A stretch of 40,028 nucleotides of DNA from Desulfoscipio geothermicus (GTDB taxonomy: Bacteria; Bacillota; Desulfotomaculia; Desulfotomaculales; Desulfallaceae). Shown here piece after piece: positions 23,443 through 32,295 of this stretch. Every line of letters begins with the position of its first letter. The first letter of the stretch is position 1. The notes below the pieces were generated by a model. The model ran no database searches and was not told where the DNA came from. It worked only from the letters and a program-made list of their open reading frames with translations. Both the position numbers and the translations under genes were made by a program. The stretch spans positions 1 through 40,028 of the forward strand of contig JAENYS010000022.1 in assembly GCA_016841645.1 (NCBI GenBank), written 5' to 3'.

Positions 23443-25212
23443 GTGAAGTTCAGCGACTATACCGAAGAAATACTAGACTGCTCCCATAATGGCATTCTGG
23501 CCATTGATGCAAACAGTGTTATTACAATATGCAATAATACAGCAGGACGCTTGCTAGGTAGAAATCCGAAAGATATTATCGGCAAAGTATTGCTGGAGGT
23601 TTTTGATGCGGACTATTTTACCCTATCCGGGGTTATTGTTACCGGTCAACCAGAATACTGTTTAAAAGTTAAAGTTAACGCGCGAAACATGCTTTTTAGT
23701 CACACGCCATTGTTTGCAAAAAACAATATAACTGGAGCAGTTGCAGTATTCCAAGACGTAACTGAAATAGAACGTACTTCTTCAGAATTGGAATGGATGC
23801 TCCATCTATATAACCAACTTGAAACCTTTATTGGATCTTCCTTTGACGGTATTATGACAACCGATGCACAGGGCATAGTGCTTAGATTAAATAAGGCACA
23901 TACACGTTTAACTGGTTTAGACAAATCTAATTTTATTGATAAGCCCATAGACGACTTATTTAGAAATGGAATTATCAAGTTTGAGTCAGTAACCGCAAAA
24001 GCGCTCAAGGAAGGCCGCGCGGTAACCGGTTTACAATATATCATTCCCACCCAAAAAGAACTAATGGTAACAGCTAATCCAGTCTATAACGCTGACGGCA
24101 GCATTGCAGGTGCAATAACTAATTTGCGGGATATTACCGAGTTAAATCAGCTTAATGAAAAGTTAAAAGAGTCGCAAGTAGTGAATGCACTGCGCAATGC
24201 AGAGATGCCCAATGTTTTGAAAGACAAAATACGAAATGATGAAATAGTTGCCGAAAGCAACGAAATGATAAAAATTCTTAAAATGACGATTAGAGTTGCC
24301 CAAACAGACAGCACAATACTAATAACAGGCGAATCTGGTGCAGGAAAAGAAATTGTAGCTCGGATAATTCATAATGTCAGTGAAAGATCAAAAGGTAACT
24401 TTATTCAAATAAACTGCGGTGCAATACCTGAAAATCTACTGGAGGCCGAGCTTTTTGGATATGAAGCAGGCGCTTTTACTGGAGCAAGGCGACAAGGGAA
24501 AGCCGGCTTGTTTGAACTAGCTAATAACGGTTCAATATTACTGGATGAAATTGCAGAGATGCCCATCAATTTACAAGTAAAACTGCTCCGGGTATTGCAG
24601 GAGCAAGAAACTTATCGTTTAGGCGGAACCACTACCATAAAGCTTAACGCTAGATTAATAACCGCAACAAATAAAAATTTATGGGATTGTGTAGAACAGG
24701 GGACTTTCCGTGAGGATCTTTTTTATCGGATTAATGTAGTTCCAATTAATGTACCGCCTCTGCGACAGCGCCGAGAGGATATTATTCCACTTGTAATGTA
24801 TTTTTTTAACTGTTTTAAGGAGAAATACAATGTTGATAAATGTTTCGAACCAGGGGCTTTAGCCTTATTTGAAGCATACCAGTGGCCTGGAAATGTCAGA
24901 GAATTAAAAAATGTTATTGAGCGGTTGGTTATATTGTGCGAGAGCAATATAATTTCCGATAAACTAGTTGCAGAGCAGCTCAATCGCAACCCAAAACAAA
25001 CTCTGAAGCCTGTAGTTGTGAATGGTTTACTCCCTCTTAAAGATGCCCAGGAAATTATGGAAAGGGATCTTCTCCAGATGGCATTGGATAAATACAAGAC
25101 CACCAGAAAGGCAGCCCAGGCGCTTGGCATCGCCCATTCAAGCGTGGTACGAAAACTAGCCCGTCACGATATAAAAGCAGTACATCTATGGAAGACATAT
25201 CTAGATAGTTAA
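23443..25212 (+). CDS. PAS-domain sigma-54-dependent transcriptional activator
   Basis: A 589-residue enhancer-binding protein. Two PAS domains (about 8-105 and 125-235) are followed by a helical linker, then an AAA+ domain with Walker A GESGAGKE (about 295-302) and the sigma-54-contacting GAFTGA loop (about 342-347). Walker B SILLDEIAEMP (about 364-374) and the arginine-finger region FREDLFYRINV follow. The C-terminus (about 545-580) has a helix-turn-helix, TRKAAQALGIAHSSVVRKLA. The intact GAFTGA shows it should activate sigma-54 RNA polymerase. PAS domains in such proteins bind small ligands, possibly an aromatic compound or CoA ester here. The start is GTG after AAGGTGG. It ends next to the bam operon and is the likely activator of the -24/-12 promoters described. 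Confidence 0.95.
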   Translation: MKFSDYTEEILDCSHNGILAIDANSVITICNNTAGRLLGRNPKDIIGKVLLEVFDADYFTLSGVIVTGQPEYCLKVKVNARNMLFSHTPLFAKNNITGAVAVFQDVTEIERTSSELEWMLHLYNQLETFIGSSFDGIMTTDAQGIVLRLNKAHTRLTGLDKSNFIDKPIDDLFRNGIIKFESVTAKALKEGRAVTGLQYIIPTQKELMVTANPVYNADGSIAGAITNLRDITELNQLNEKLKESQVVNALRNAEMPNVLKDKIRNDEIVAESNEMIKILKMTIRVAQTDSTILITGESGAGKEIVARIIHNVSERSKGNFIQINCGAIPENLLEAELFGYEAGAFTGARRQGKAGLFELANNGSILLDEIAEMPINLQVKLLRVLQEQETYRLGGTTTIKLNARLITATNKNLWDCVEQGTFREDLFYRINVVPINVPPLRQRREDIIPLVMYFFNCFKEKYNVDKCFEPGALALFEAYQWPGNVRELKNVIERLVILCESNIISDKLVAEQLNRNPKQTLKPVVVNGLLPLKDAQEIMERDLLQMALDKYKTTRKAAQALGIAHSSVVRKLARHDIKAVHLWKTYLDS

Positions 25213-25300
25213 TACTTTTCTCTATAATTGATATATATCTTCTTTATATATGGTTGATGGTTGTTATGTTGTTAATGCACTTCATAAAATAACAATCATT

Positions 25301-25345
25301 AAAAAGCACTGAAGGCAGCATATTATGCTGCCTTCAGTGCTTTTT
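25301..25345. terminator. Bidirectional terminator between the regulator and bamI
   Basis: Perfect 21-bp inverted repeat: AAAAAGCACTGAAGGCAGCAT and its complement around a 3-base loop. The A-rich and T-rich ends give a T-run on both strands. It serves the plus-strand activator gene and the minus-strand bam operon that converge here. Confidence 0.92.
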
Positions 25346-25399
25346 CTTACTTTCACTTACTTCATGTAAATAGGTTTTGATAATATTATTAATCTTTGC

Positions 25400-26020
25400 T
25401 TATTCCGCTGATGTGGGTCCCATAGGATTTGCAGGAAACGCCAACGCCTTAGTTAAAACGAAAACGCCTTGTAGATACTCTGTCGGGCAAAGCGGGAAAC
25501 ATTCAGTACAGTTCCAGCACTCCTTTGAGGCTATTTCAGGAATAAATTGAATTTCACGCGTTGGCCCTTTGTTAACAAAACAAATAGCGTTCTTCTTTTT
25601 GATCTCAGCACAGTATCTTACACATAGACCACATTGAATGCAAAATGAAGGTTCTTTTTCATAACGGTTTTTGTCTGCTCCATATTCTTCCGCATATTCC
25701 TGCATTTGTAATCCCCTGGCCTCTGGAGCATGAGCCAGCAGTAGCTCCAAAATCACTTTACGAATTCTATCTACCTTCTCCGTCCTGGTTCTGACGATCA
25801 AATCCTTTTCCACCGGATAAAGGCAGGCAGCAACTAGATTGGTCCGACCGCGCACTTCTACTTCCACTGAGCAAAGGCGGCAAGCACCATAAGGCTCTAA
25901 TGTCTCAAGGTAGCATAGTGTAGGAATCGATATACCAGCCTTTTGCGCTGCTTGTAAAACGGTCATCCCTTCATCTGCTGCAATTTCTCTTCCGTCAATC
26001 TGTATAATAATTTCACTCAT
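25400..26020 (-). CDS. bamI: BamI-like NuoG/HoxU-type iron-sulfur subunit
   Basis: A 206-residue electron-transfer subunit. The N-terminal 2Fe-2S ferredoxin domain has C-x10-CRLC-...-C (PTLCYLETLEPYGACRLC, with a later Cys in VAACLYP). Two 4Fe-4S motifs follow, CIQCGLCVRYCAE near 128 and CWNCTECFPLCP near 170. This is the short NuoG-type module found with NuoE/F-like proteins in Bam complexes and bifurcating hydrogenases. It is the last gene of the operon, followed by the bidirectional terminator. The ribosome site is AGGGAGC before the ATG. The role in accepting electrons from the NuoF-like subunit is from the family. Confidence 0.88.
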   Translation of the reverse strand: MSEIIIQIDGREIAADEGMTVLQAAQKAGISIPTLCYLETLEPYGACRLCSVEVEVRGRTNLVAACLYPVEKDLIVRTRTEKVDRIRKVILELLLAHAPEARGLQMQEYAEEYGADKNRYEKEPSFCIQCGLCVRYCAEIKKKNAICFVNKGPTREIQFIPEIASKECWNCTECFPLCPTEYLQGVFVLTKALAFPANPMGPTSAE

Positions 26021-26052
26021 TTTTCTTTGCTCCCTTTAGGTTATAGTTCTCG

Positions 26053-27738
26053 CTAGTTCAGCTCTTTGCAGAAATTAGCCGGGCAACGCTTCTCCTTAAT
26101 ATGAGCCTCAAACTCATCTCTAAAATATTTTAACATACTAATTAACGGTTTGTGGATACTCCTGCCCAGCGAACAAAGGGCCGCTTCGCCAACTACCCCG
26201 GCTATTTCCTCCAAAAGCTCGATGTCCCCCTCTTTCCCTTCACCTTGGGTCATATTGGTGAGAATCTTAAGCATTTGCCTCATGCCTTCACGGCAGGGCA
26301 CACATTTGCCACAGGATTCACCAGCTAAAAAGTCAAGGAATAACCTGCCCATTTCAACCATACAGGTATCTTCATCCAATACCAGCATGTCGCCTGCACC
26401 CAGAGAAGCACCTACTTTTTTCAGTTCATCAAAATCAAGTGGAGTGTCGATGAGACTTTCGGGGATAGTACCTCCCATTGGTCCTCCAAAATGTATCGCT
26501 TTAAGTTTCTTTCCGTTTGGAATTCCACCGCCAAAGTCGTAGACAATCTCTCTAAGCGTTGTACCCATGGGAATTTCTACGACCCCGGAGTTAACTATAT
26601 TACCTGATAGGGATATAAGCTTAGTTCCTTTGCTCCGCTCGGTCCCGATACTGCTATACCACTGGTACCCCTGATTGATTATCTGAGGCACGTTGGCCCA
26701 TGTTTCCACATTGTTCAGGTTACTGGGCCGATCCCAAATACCAGTTACAGAAGTGCGGATATATTTGGGCCTTGGCTCCGGTGGCATCCCTTCAATGGAT
26801 TTCATTAATGCACTGGATTCACCGGAAACAAATATACCTACATCAAGATGCACCTCAACATTAAAGCTGAAGCCTGAACCAAGAATATTGTCACCTAAAA
26901 GCCCGTATTCCTTCGCTTTAGCAAGGGCAAGATCAAGATTCTTTCTTAGCACGGGAGTATCATGTCGCGTGTAAATAAATCCCTGATGGGAGCCGATGGC
27001 ATAGGCGCCGATGATCAAGCCTTCCAGTATAAGATGTGGATTCCCAGTAAATAGGGCGCGGTCCATAAACGCCCCGGGCTCGCCTTCGTGAGCATTGACA
27101 ATAACATACTTTTCTACTCCCGGCTGCGCATTGCGTGTGGTCTCCCACTTTGAACCGGCCGGGAATCCACCGCCGCCCCGGCCACGCAAATTAGCTTTTT
27201 TAATTTCGTCAAGAACTTCTTCCGGGCTCATTTCAAAAAGCGCTTTTGCTAATGCTGAATAACCGCCAATCGCCAGATAGTCATCAATACTCGCAGGATT
27301 AATCTTCGGACTATTGCCAATCAGCAACCGCGACTGGTTCTTATAGAAAGGTATTTCAGATTGATGCGCTGCTTTTGTACCGGTTTCCGGATCGGTATAA
27401 ATTAAGCGGTCAATCACTTGCTTACCAATTACAGTTTGAGAAACAATTTCCGGTACATCTTCCGGTTTTACTTCCAAATAGCAAATTTCCTCGGGATATA
27501 TGACGACGATCGGCCCTTTTTCGCAATAGCCATGACAGCCGGTTGCTCTAATATCAACTTTATCTTCCAACGATAGCTTCTTGATTTCTTCTTCAAAAGC
27601 GCTGATTACTTGATCATTGCCGAGACCAAGACAGGCGATTCCCGCACATATAGAAATACAAGGCTTATCAGGATCTTTTTGGGCTATAATACCTTTCCTG
27701 AGTTCCTCCAACTCCGCAGTTGAATTTATACGTGGCAT
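26053..27738 (-). CDS. bamH: BamH-like NuoF-type NAD(P)H-binding flavoprotein
   Basis: A 561-residue protein. It has an N-terminal thioredoxin-like 2Fe-2S region (ISICAGIACLG and CHGYCEKGP). The NuoF core follows, with the FMN/NAD glycine-rich loops (LRGRGGGGFPAGSKWE near 185 and NAHEGEPGAFMDR near 215). A C-terminal 4Fe-4S site (SCGKCVPCREG near 475, with a further Cys in AALCSLGRS) completes it. It would exchange electrons with NAD(H). The start at 27738 (MPRINS) is chosen because GAGGGA lies 7 bases upstream. An ATG six codons earlier overlaps the preceding gene by 4 bp (ATGA) but has no ribosome site. It sits between bamG and bamI. Confidence 0.9.
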   Translation of the reverse strand: MPRINSTAELEELRKGIIAQKDPDKPCISICAGIACLGLGNDQVISAFEEEIKKLSLEDKVDIRATGCHGYCEKGPIVVIYPEEICYLEVKPEDVPEIVSQTVIGKQVIDRLIYTDPETGTKAAHQSEIPFYKNQSRLLIGNSPKINPASIDDYLAIGGYSALAKALFEMSPEEVLDEIKKANLRGRGGGGFPAGSKWETTRNAQPGVEKYVIVNAHEGEPGAFMDRALFTGNPHLILEGLIIGAYAIGSHQGFIYTRHDTPVLRKNLDLALAKAKEYGLLGDNILGSGFSFNVEVHLDVGIFVSGESSALMKSIEGMPPEPRPKYIRTSVTGIWDRPSNLNNVETWANVPQIINQGYQWYSSIGTERSKGTKLISLSGNIVNSGVVEIPMGTTLREIVYDFGGGIPNGKKLKAIHFGGPMGGTIPESLIDTPLDFDELKKVGASLGAGDMLVLDEDTCMVEMGRLFLDFLAGESCGKCVPCREGMRQMLKILTNMTQGEGKEGDIELLEEIAGVVGEAALCSLGRSIHKPLISMLKYFRDEFEAHIKEKRCPANFCKELN

Positions 27739-27752
27739 AAACGTTCCCTCAC

Positions 27753-28202
27753 TCATATTTTTTTTAACGCGTCTGCTATCTCGTCAGGCGCCGTCTTACC
27801 GTGAGCCTTTCCATCTATTTCTACCAGCGGACCTAAAGAACAGCAGCCCTGGCAGTTTACGGTTTCCAGGCTGAACTTTGAATCCGGGTCCGTTTCGCCG
27901 GGTTTAATTCCAGTCAGTTCTTGCACCTTGTCGAGAACCTGCTGCGCACCTCGAACCTGACAGGCAGTACCCGTACATATATTAATTTGATAACTTCCTT
28001 TAGGAGTTAAACTAAATGTTTTATAAAAAGTAGCTATGCGCAGTACCCGGCTTAAGGGCACCTCTAACTTTTCACTGATCTGCACTAATACTTCTCTCGG
28101 CAGCCATTTATTTTCTTCTTGTATCTCCATCATTACTTTAATCAGTGCACCGGCTTGGCCCTGGTGTTCATTTAGAATCTGTTCAATTTTATCGTTATTC
28201 AT
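27753..28202 (-). CDS. bamG: BamG-like NuoE-type 2Fe-2S subunit
   Basis: A 149-residue thioredoxin-fold protein with the NuoE cysteines CTGTACQVRG (near 85) and NCQGCCSLGP (near 125) that hold one 2Fe-2S cluster. It forms the usual pair with the NuoF-like protein downstream. The start at 28202 (MNNDKIEQIL) resembles NuoE proteins; a GGAGG lies 14 bases upstream, rather far. An alternative ATG ten codons earlier (MGKKEV) has no clear ribosome site, so the start is uncertain. The gene begins about 50 bp after bamF. Confidence 0.88.
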   Translation of the reverse strand: MNNDKIEQILNEHQGQAGALIKVMMEIQEENKWLPREVLVQISEKLEVPLSRVLRIATFYKTFSLTPKGSYQINICTGTACQVRGAQQVLDKVQELTGIKPGETDPDSKFSLETVNCQGCCSLGPLVEIDGKAHGKTAPDEIADALKKI

Positions 28203-28255
28203 AGCGACCGTCCTGACCTCCTTCTTTCCCATAATCCACTGTCTGAACTTTCACC

Positions 28256-29023
28256 CTAGGCTATAACGAAGCGCTTTTGGCTTTCCTCGTATTTAATTAA
28301 CCCCTGCATGGCTGAATTATTAATTTGTCTTGAAATTTCAGACGAGGTTAGACCTAATATCGCCGCCATTTCTCCAGTGGCAAGCGGTTTTTCACGCATC
28401 AATGAAATAATTTGGCCTATAGTTAGTTTATCTGCAATTAATTCATTAAATATTTTTTCAAACTCTTTACTAGCATAGAACTCTTCATACTCTTCAACCG
28501 TATCAAAACGCACATTCAGTCTTTCATTTTGCACTACTCTGATGTAGGGGATTAGATCTATAACTGTTTGTAATTTCAACTTAAGTGCATCTTGGCCTAT
28601 TCCTTCAGATTGGCCAAGTAGTCCCAATTTTCTCATCGTTTGGCTGAATTCATTCATAGCTTCGGCAAAACGGAGTCCTTCACCGGCAGATACATGTTCT
28701 AATTTTATTCTCTCGGGATTTAACCCCAGGTGTGCAAGTATTTTTTTACTCAGCATCACCATATTTAGTGCATTGTAATTTCCATGCGTAATATAATGGC
28801 AGTCTCCAAGATGGCAAGTGCCGACAAACACCCCGTCATTTCCATTGGCAAAAGCACGGAATACAAATGACATGTCAACCCGGCCGGAGCACATCATACG
28901 GATAAGTCTAATGTAAGTAGCATATTGTTGCCTGGAAACTCCAGACAAATCAGCAGCACCGTATGCTCACCAGTTACATACGAAACCTAAAATTCTTGGT
29001 TTAGAATCAGTTCCTGTAGCCAC
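28256..29023 (-). CDS. bamF: BamF-like selenoprotein (MvhD/HdrD-type electron-transfer subunit with C-terminal winged helix)
   Basis: A 255-residue protein when the TGA at 28969-28967 is read as selenocysteine (residue 19). Upstream of it an open frame begins at GTG 29023 after GAGGTGGG and reads RILGFVCNW-U-AYGAADLSGV. This is the conserved start of MvhD/FrhD-type subunits, where Cys or Sec follows CNW. Downstream the family continues with IRMMCSGRVDMSFVFRAF and VFVGTCHLGDCHY. A 9-bp hairpin with a 3-base loop starts 19 bases after the UGA (28948-28928), as bacterial selenocysteine insertion needs. Residues about 200-255 look like a winged helix (GEMAAILGLTSSEISRQINN). It would link the HdrA-like BamE to other subunits. 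A start after the TGA would remove the cluster-binding end. Confidence 0.92.
28928..28948 (-). promoter_or_regulatory. SECIS-like hairpin for bamF
   Basis: On the minus strand TTGTCTGGA-gtt-TCCAGGCAA forms nine base pairs with one G-U pair and a loop containing G and U. It lies 18 bases after the in-frame UGA, within the distance known for bacterial SECIS elements. Confidence 0.75.
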
Positions 29024-29085
29024 TCTTATCCCACCTCTTTAGTTAGTAATCTCAGCATCACTCGTTTATTGGGGCATTTCCCATT

Positions 29086-29121
29086 GGGGACATACCTCCG
29101 TGGGAGGTGTGTCCCCTTTTT
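29086..29121. terminator. Stable hairpin between bamE and bamF
   Basis: GGGGACATACCTCC / GGAGGTGTGTCCCC, about 14 bp, loop GTG. The T-run (TTTTT) follows on the plus strand only, so it is a terminator for antisense transcription. On the operon's own strand it is a hairpin without a T-run, possibly affecting mRNA stability or the BamE:BamF ratio. Confidence 0.65.
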
Positions 29122-29145
29122 AGTAAAGCTTCTAAACATCAACCA

Positions 29146-32100
29146 CTACAGAGCATCGGTAGTTGCTGCGTCAATTTGGCTATATACCTGTTCATACGTA
29201 TAATGTTTTAGTGAAATAGCCCCTGTTGGGCACTTGGCGTTACAGAGACCGTCTCCTTTACAGAGCACAGGATTAACCGTGGCTTTTTTGCCATGTAATG
29301 TCTCGTGAAACGATATGGCACCATACGCACAGGCTGCAATACATGCTCCACACGAAATACAAATACTTTCATCCACCCCGGCAACAGAACCGGAGGCAAT
29401 GACCGTATCATTTGAAAGAAGCGTTAAAACACGACCGGCAGCGCCATAAGCCTGGCTAATCGTTTCTGAGAGAAGCTTGGGATAATGCGCTATCCCACAC
29501 AGGTAAACACCATCGGCAGCAAAATCCACAGGCCTTAATTTAACGTGGGCTTCCGAGTAGAAACCATCCGGGCTCAAAGATACTTTGAATAAGGCGGCTA
29601 CGTCTTTGCTGTCTTCAGTGGGAACAACGGCGGCAGCCAAAACCACTGCATCAGCATCCAGTTCAAGTTTACTGCCTAAAACAGGATCTGTCGCAGTAAC
29701 TTTTAAGACAGACTTACCGTCATCATCTTCACCAGGTTCTACTACAGGCAAATCTTCAGGCTCATAGCGAATGAACCGGACATCCTTATCGGCCGCTTCA
29801 CGGTAATAATCCTCTTTGTAGCCGTAGGTTCTAATATCCCTGAAGAGAATGTAAATATCCATCTCCGGGTTTATTTCTTTCAGCTTGAGTGCATTTTTGA
29901 TCGACTCGCTGCAGCATATACGACTGCAGTAATTTCTGTCTTCATTTCTGCAGCCTACGCATTGAATCATCACCAAACTATCAGAGTTTAGCAGCTTTTC
30001 GTCTTCTTTAGCGATTTGCTCTTCCAACTCAAGGTGGGTCATCACCCGGTCATCTTCACCATATAGATATTCATTTGGTTTATATACTTCAGCACCGGTA
30101 GCGATAACAGTAGCTCCATGTTTTATTTCGCTGACTATTCCTTTTGACTCAATCTTGGTCAGAAAATTACCAATATAACCAGCTGCATCTATAACTTTGG
30201 CATCGGTCTTTACATGTATTAAGGGGTTTTTATTTACCTTTTGAATCAGACCGTTTAAATAGTCCTGAACATCAAGTCCTTCTAAGGTATAATGAAGTTT
30301 CCGTGCGATTCCGCCCAGTTCTTTTTCCTTTTCCAACAGGTATACATGGTGTCCCTGTTTGGCAATTGAAAGAGCACTGGTCATACCGGCCACGCCACCA
30401 CCGACTACCAACGCTGTCTTGTTGACAGGCAGATCAAATTCCTGCAGGGGCTCTAAATGGGTAACTCTAGCCACCGCCATGCGGATTAAATCTTTGGCTT
30501 TTTGAGTTGCCGATTCTTGTTCCTTAGAATGTACCCAGGAGCAATGTTCTCTAATGTTGGCAAATTCAAAGTAATATTGATTTATTCCAGCTTCTCTGAG
30601 GGTGTCCCGGAATAGCGGTTCGTGTGTCCTGGGGGTGCAGGCCGCGACAACCACGCGATTTAGCCCTTTTTCAATGATCGAACTTGTTATATGCTTGGCC
30701 GCATCTGTAGAACATATAAAAAGGTTGTCTTCAGAGTGCACAACGTTAGGTAAGGTTAAGGCATATTCAACTGCAGAAGGTACATTTACTATCCTTCCGA
30801 TATTAGCCCCGCAATGGCATACAAAGACTCCAATTCTTGGCTCTTCTTGGGAGACATCTCTTTCCACCGGATACTCCCTTGCTTTGGCCAGGTCCCCTCT
30901 CCGGAAATTAAGCATTTCACCACACTGGGAACCGGCTCCACAGGCGGTCACAACCGACTCGGGAATATCTAATGGTCCCTGGAAGGCTCCACTAATGAAG
31001 ATCCCCGGCCGAGTGGTCTCCATTGGATTAACCGGATTAGTTTTACAGAACCCGTGCGCATTGAGCTCAATGTCAAACTTTTCGGCCATTCCTTTAGCAT
31101 CAGCAGGAGGAGTCAAGCCAACAGATAATACTACCATATCGAATTCTTCATATTTTACCCCTTCATCATTGGTAGCATATCTTATCGTGACATTCTTGGT
31201 TACCGGGTCTTCCTTCATTATTGATGCATAACCTCTAATAAATCGAACACCGGGAAGTTTTTCTGTTCTCTGGTAGAATCGTTCAAAATCCTTACCATAG
31301 GAACGAATATCATTATGGAATATTGTACACTCGGCATCTGCATCATGGTCTTTGGTCAAAATCACATGCTTCTGGGCATAGGTACAGCACACGGCAGAGC
31401 AATAGCTGTTACCTCCGGGGATAACCTGTCTTGAACCGACACATTGAATCCAAGCTATTTTATGAGGATGCTTTTTGTCGTTAGCACGTAATATTTCACC
31501 TTCATAAGGTCCGGTGGAGCATAGTAACCGTTCATAGTCCAAACTGGTTACCACGTTCTCAAATTCCCCGTAGCGATATTCCTCTCTCAACTTGGGATCA
31601 TATGGCTCAAAGCCCGGAGCCAGAATTATCGTTCCTACTTTTACATCTACTTTTTCAGGTGTTTGATTGAAATTTATGGCACCATTCTTACATACTCCCT
31701 GGCATACAGTACATGTCTTATCTTTCAAGTAGCGACAACTTTCATCTATATAAGTAATCAGTGGAACTGCTTGAGCAAAGAATATATGAATGGCTTTGTT
31801 ATTCGATATTTCTTGGTTAAACTGATCAGGGTAGGTTACCGGGCAGTATTCTACACAGGTGGTACAACCCGTGCATATGGTTTCATCAATATACCTCGGC
31901 TTTTTAATCAGCGTAACCGTGAAGTCTCCTGATTCTCCTTCTACACTTTTAACTTCAGTGTAGGTCATGATTTCTATGTTGGGATGCCTGTTACATTCAA
32001 CAAACTTAGGCGATTCAATACACATGGAGCAGTCATTAGTGGGAAAGGTCTTGTCCAGCTGGGCCATGTGACCGCCAATGCTGGGCGCTTTGTCAACCAG

Positions 32101-32241
32101 GTAAACTTTAAATCCCGCAGTAGCAAGATCTAGAGCACCCTGAATACCACTAATCCCTCCACCGACAATCATAACATCTCCTAAATTACTGTCTACACAA
32201 TTAACAAGCTTTCCCCCAATGCTTTCAATTTCTTTTTCCAT
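29146..32241 (-). CDS. bamE: BamE-like double HdrA flavoprotein
   Basis: A 1031-residue soluble flavin-iron-sulfur protein. There are two HdrA-like units in tandem: FAD-binding GGGISGIQGALDLATAGF near residue 30 and GGGVAGMTSALSIAKQG near residue 620. The first unit has NDCSMCIESPKF and ferredoxin-like CTGCTTCVEYCP near 140. A middle segment has FVCHCGANIGR. The C-terminus is a 2x4Fe-4S ferredoxin (CISCGACIAACAYG and CKGDGLCNAKCPTG). HdrA-type flavins are the site of electron bifurcation in related complexes, which would explain ATP-independent benzoyl-CoA reduction. The start at 32241 (MEKEIE) follows GAGGATTG; a TTG three codons earlier is less likely. All conserved cysteines are Cys, not Sec. 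Confidence 0.92.
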   Translation of the reverse strand: MEKEIESIGGKLVNCVDSNLGDVMIVGGGISGIQGALDLATAGFKVYLVDKAPSIGGHMAQLDKTFPTNDCSMCIESPKFVECNRHPNIEIMTYTEVKSVEGESGDFTVTLIKKPRYIDETICTGCTTCVEYCPVTYPDQFNQEISNNKAIHIFFAQAVPLITYIDESCRYLKDKTCTVCQGVCKNGAINFNQTPEKVDVKVGTIILAPGFEPYDPKLREEYRYGEFENVVTSLDYERLLCSTGPYEGEILRANDKKHPHKIAWIQCVGSRQVIPGGNSYCSAVCCTYAQKHVILTKDHDADAECTIFHNDIRSYGKDFERFYQRTEKLPGVRFIRGYASIMKEDPVTKNVTIRYATNDEGVKYEEFDMVVLSVGLTPPADAKGMAEKFDIELNAHGFCKTNPVNPMETTRPGIFISGAFQGPLDIPESVVTACGAGSQCGEMLNFRRGDLAKAREYPVERDVSQEEPRIGVFVCHCGANIGRIVNVPSAVEYALTLPNVVHSEDNLFICSTDAAKHITSSIIEKGLNRVVVAACTPRTHEPLFRDTLREAGINQYYFEFANIREHCSWVHSKEQESATQKAKDLIRMAVARVTHLEPLQEFDLPVNKTALVVGGGVAGMTSALSIAKQGHHVYLLEKEKELGGIARKLHYTLEGLDVQDYLNGLIQKVNKNPLIHVKTDAKVIDAAGYIGNFLTKIESKGIVSEIKHGATVIATGAEVYKPNEYLYGEDDRVMTHLELEEQIAKEDEKLLNSDSLVMIQCVGCRNEDRNYCSRICCSESIKNALKLKEINPEMDIYILFRDIRTYGYKEDYYREAADKDVRFIRYEPEDLPVVEPGEDDDGKSVLKVTATDPVLGSKLELDADAVVLAAAVVPTEDSKDVAALFKVSLSPDGFYSEAHVKLRPVDFAADGVYLCGIAHYPKLLSETISQAYGAAGRVLTLLSNDTVIASGSVAGVDESICISCGACIAACAYGAISFHETLHGKKATVNPVLCKGDGLCNAKCPTGAISLKHYTYEQVYSQIDAATTDAL

Positions 32242-32295
32242 ATCTATCAATCCTCATCAGTTTTTATTTACCCGTACTGTCCGGGGTTGGCCGGG

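Noticed and set aside
29146-32241. Selenocysteine in BamE
   Set aside because: The frame is open from start to stop with cysteine at the cluster positions; no in-frame TGA is present.
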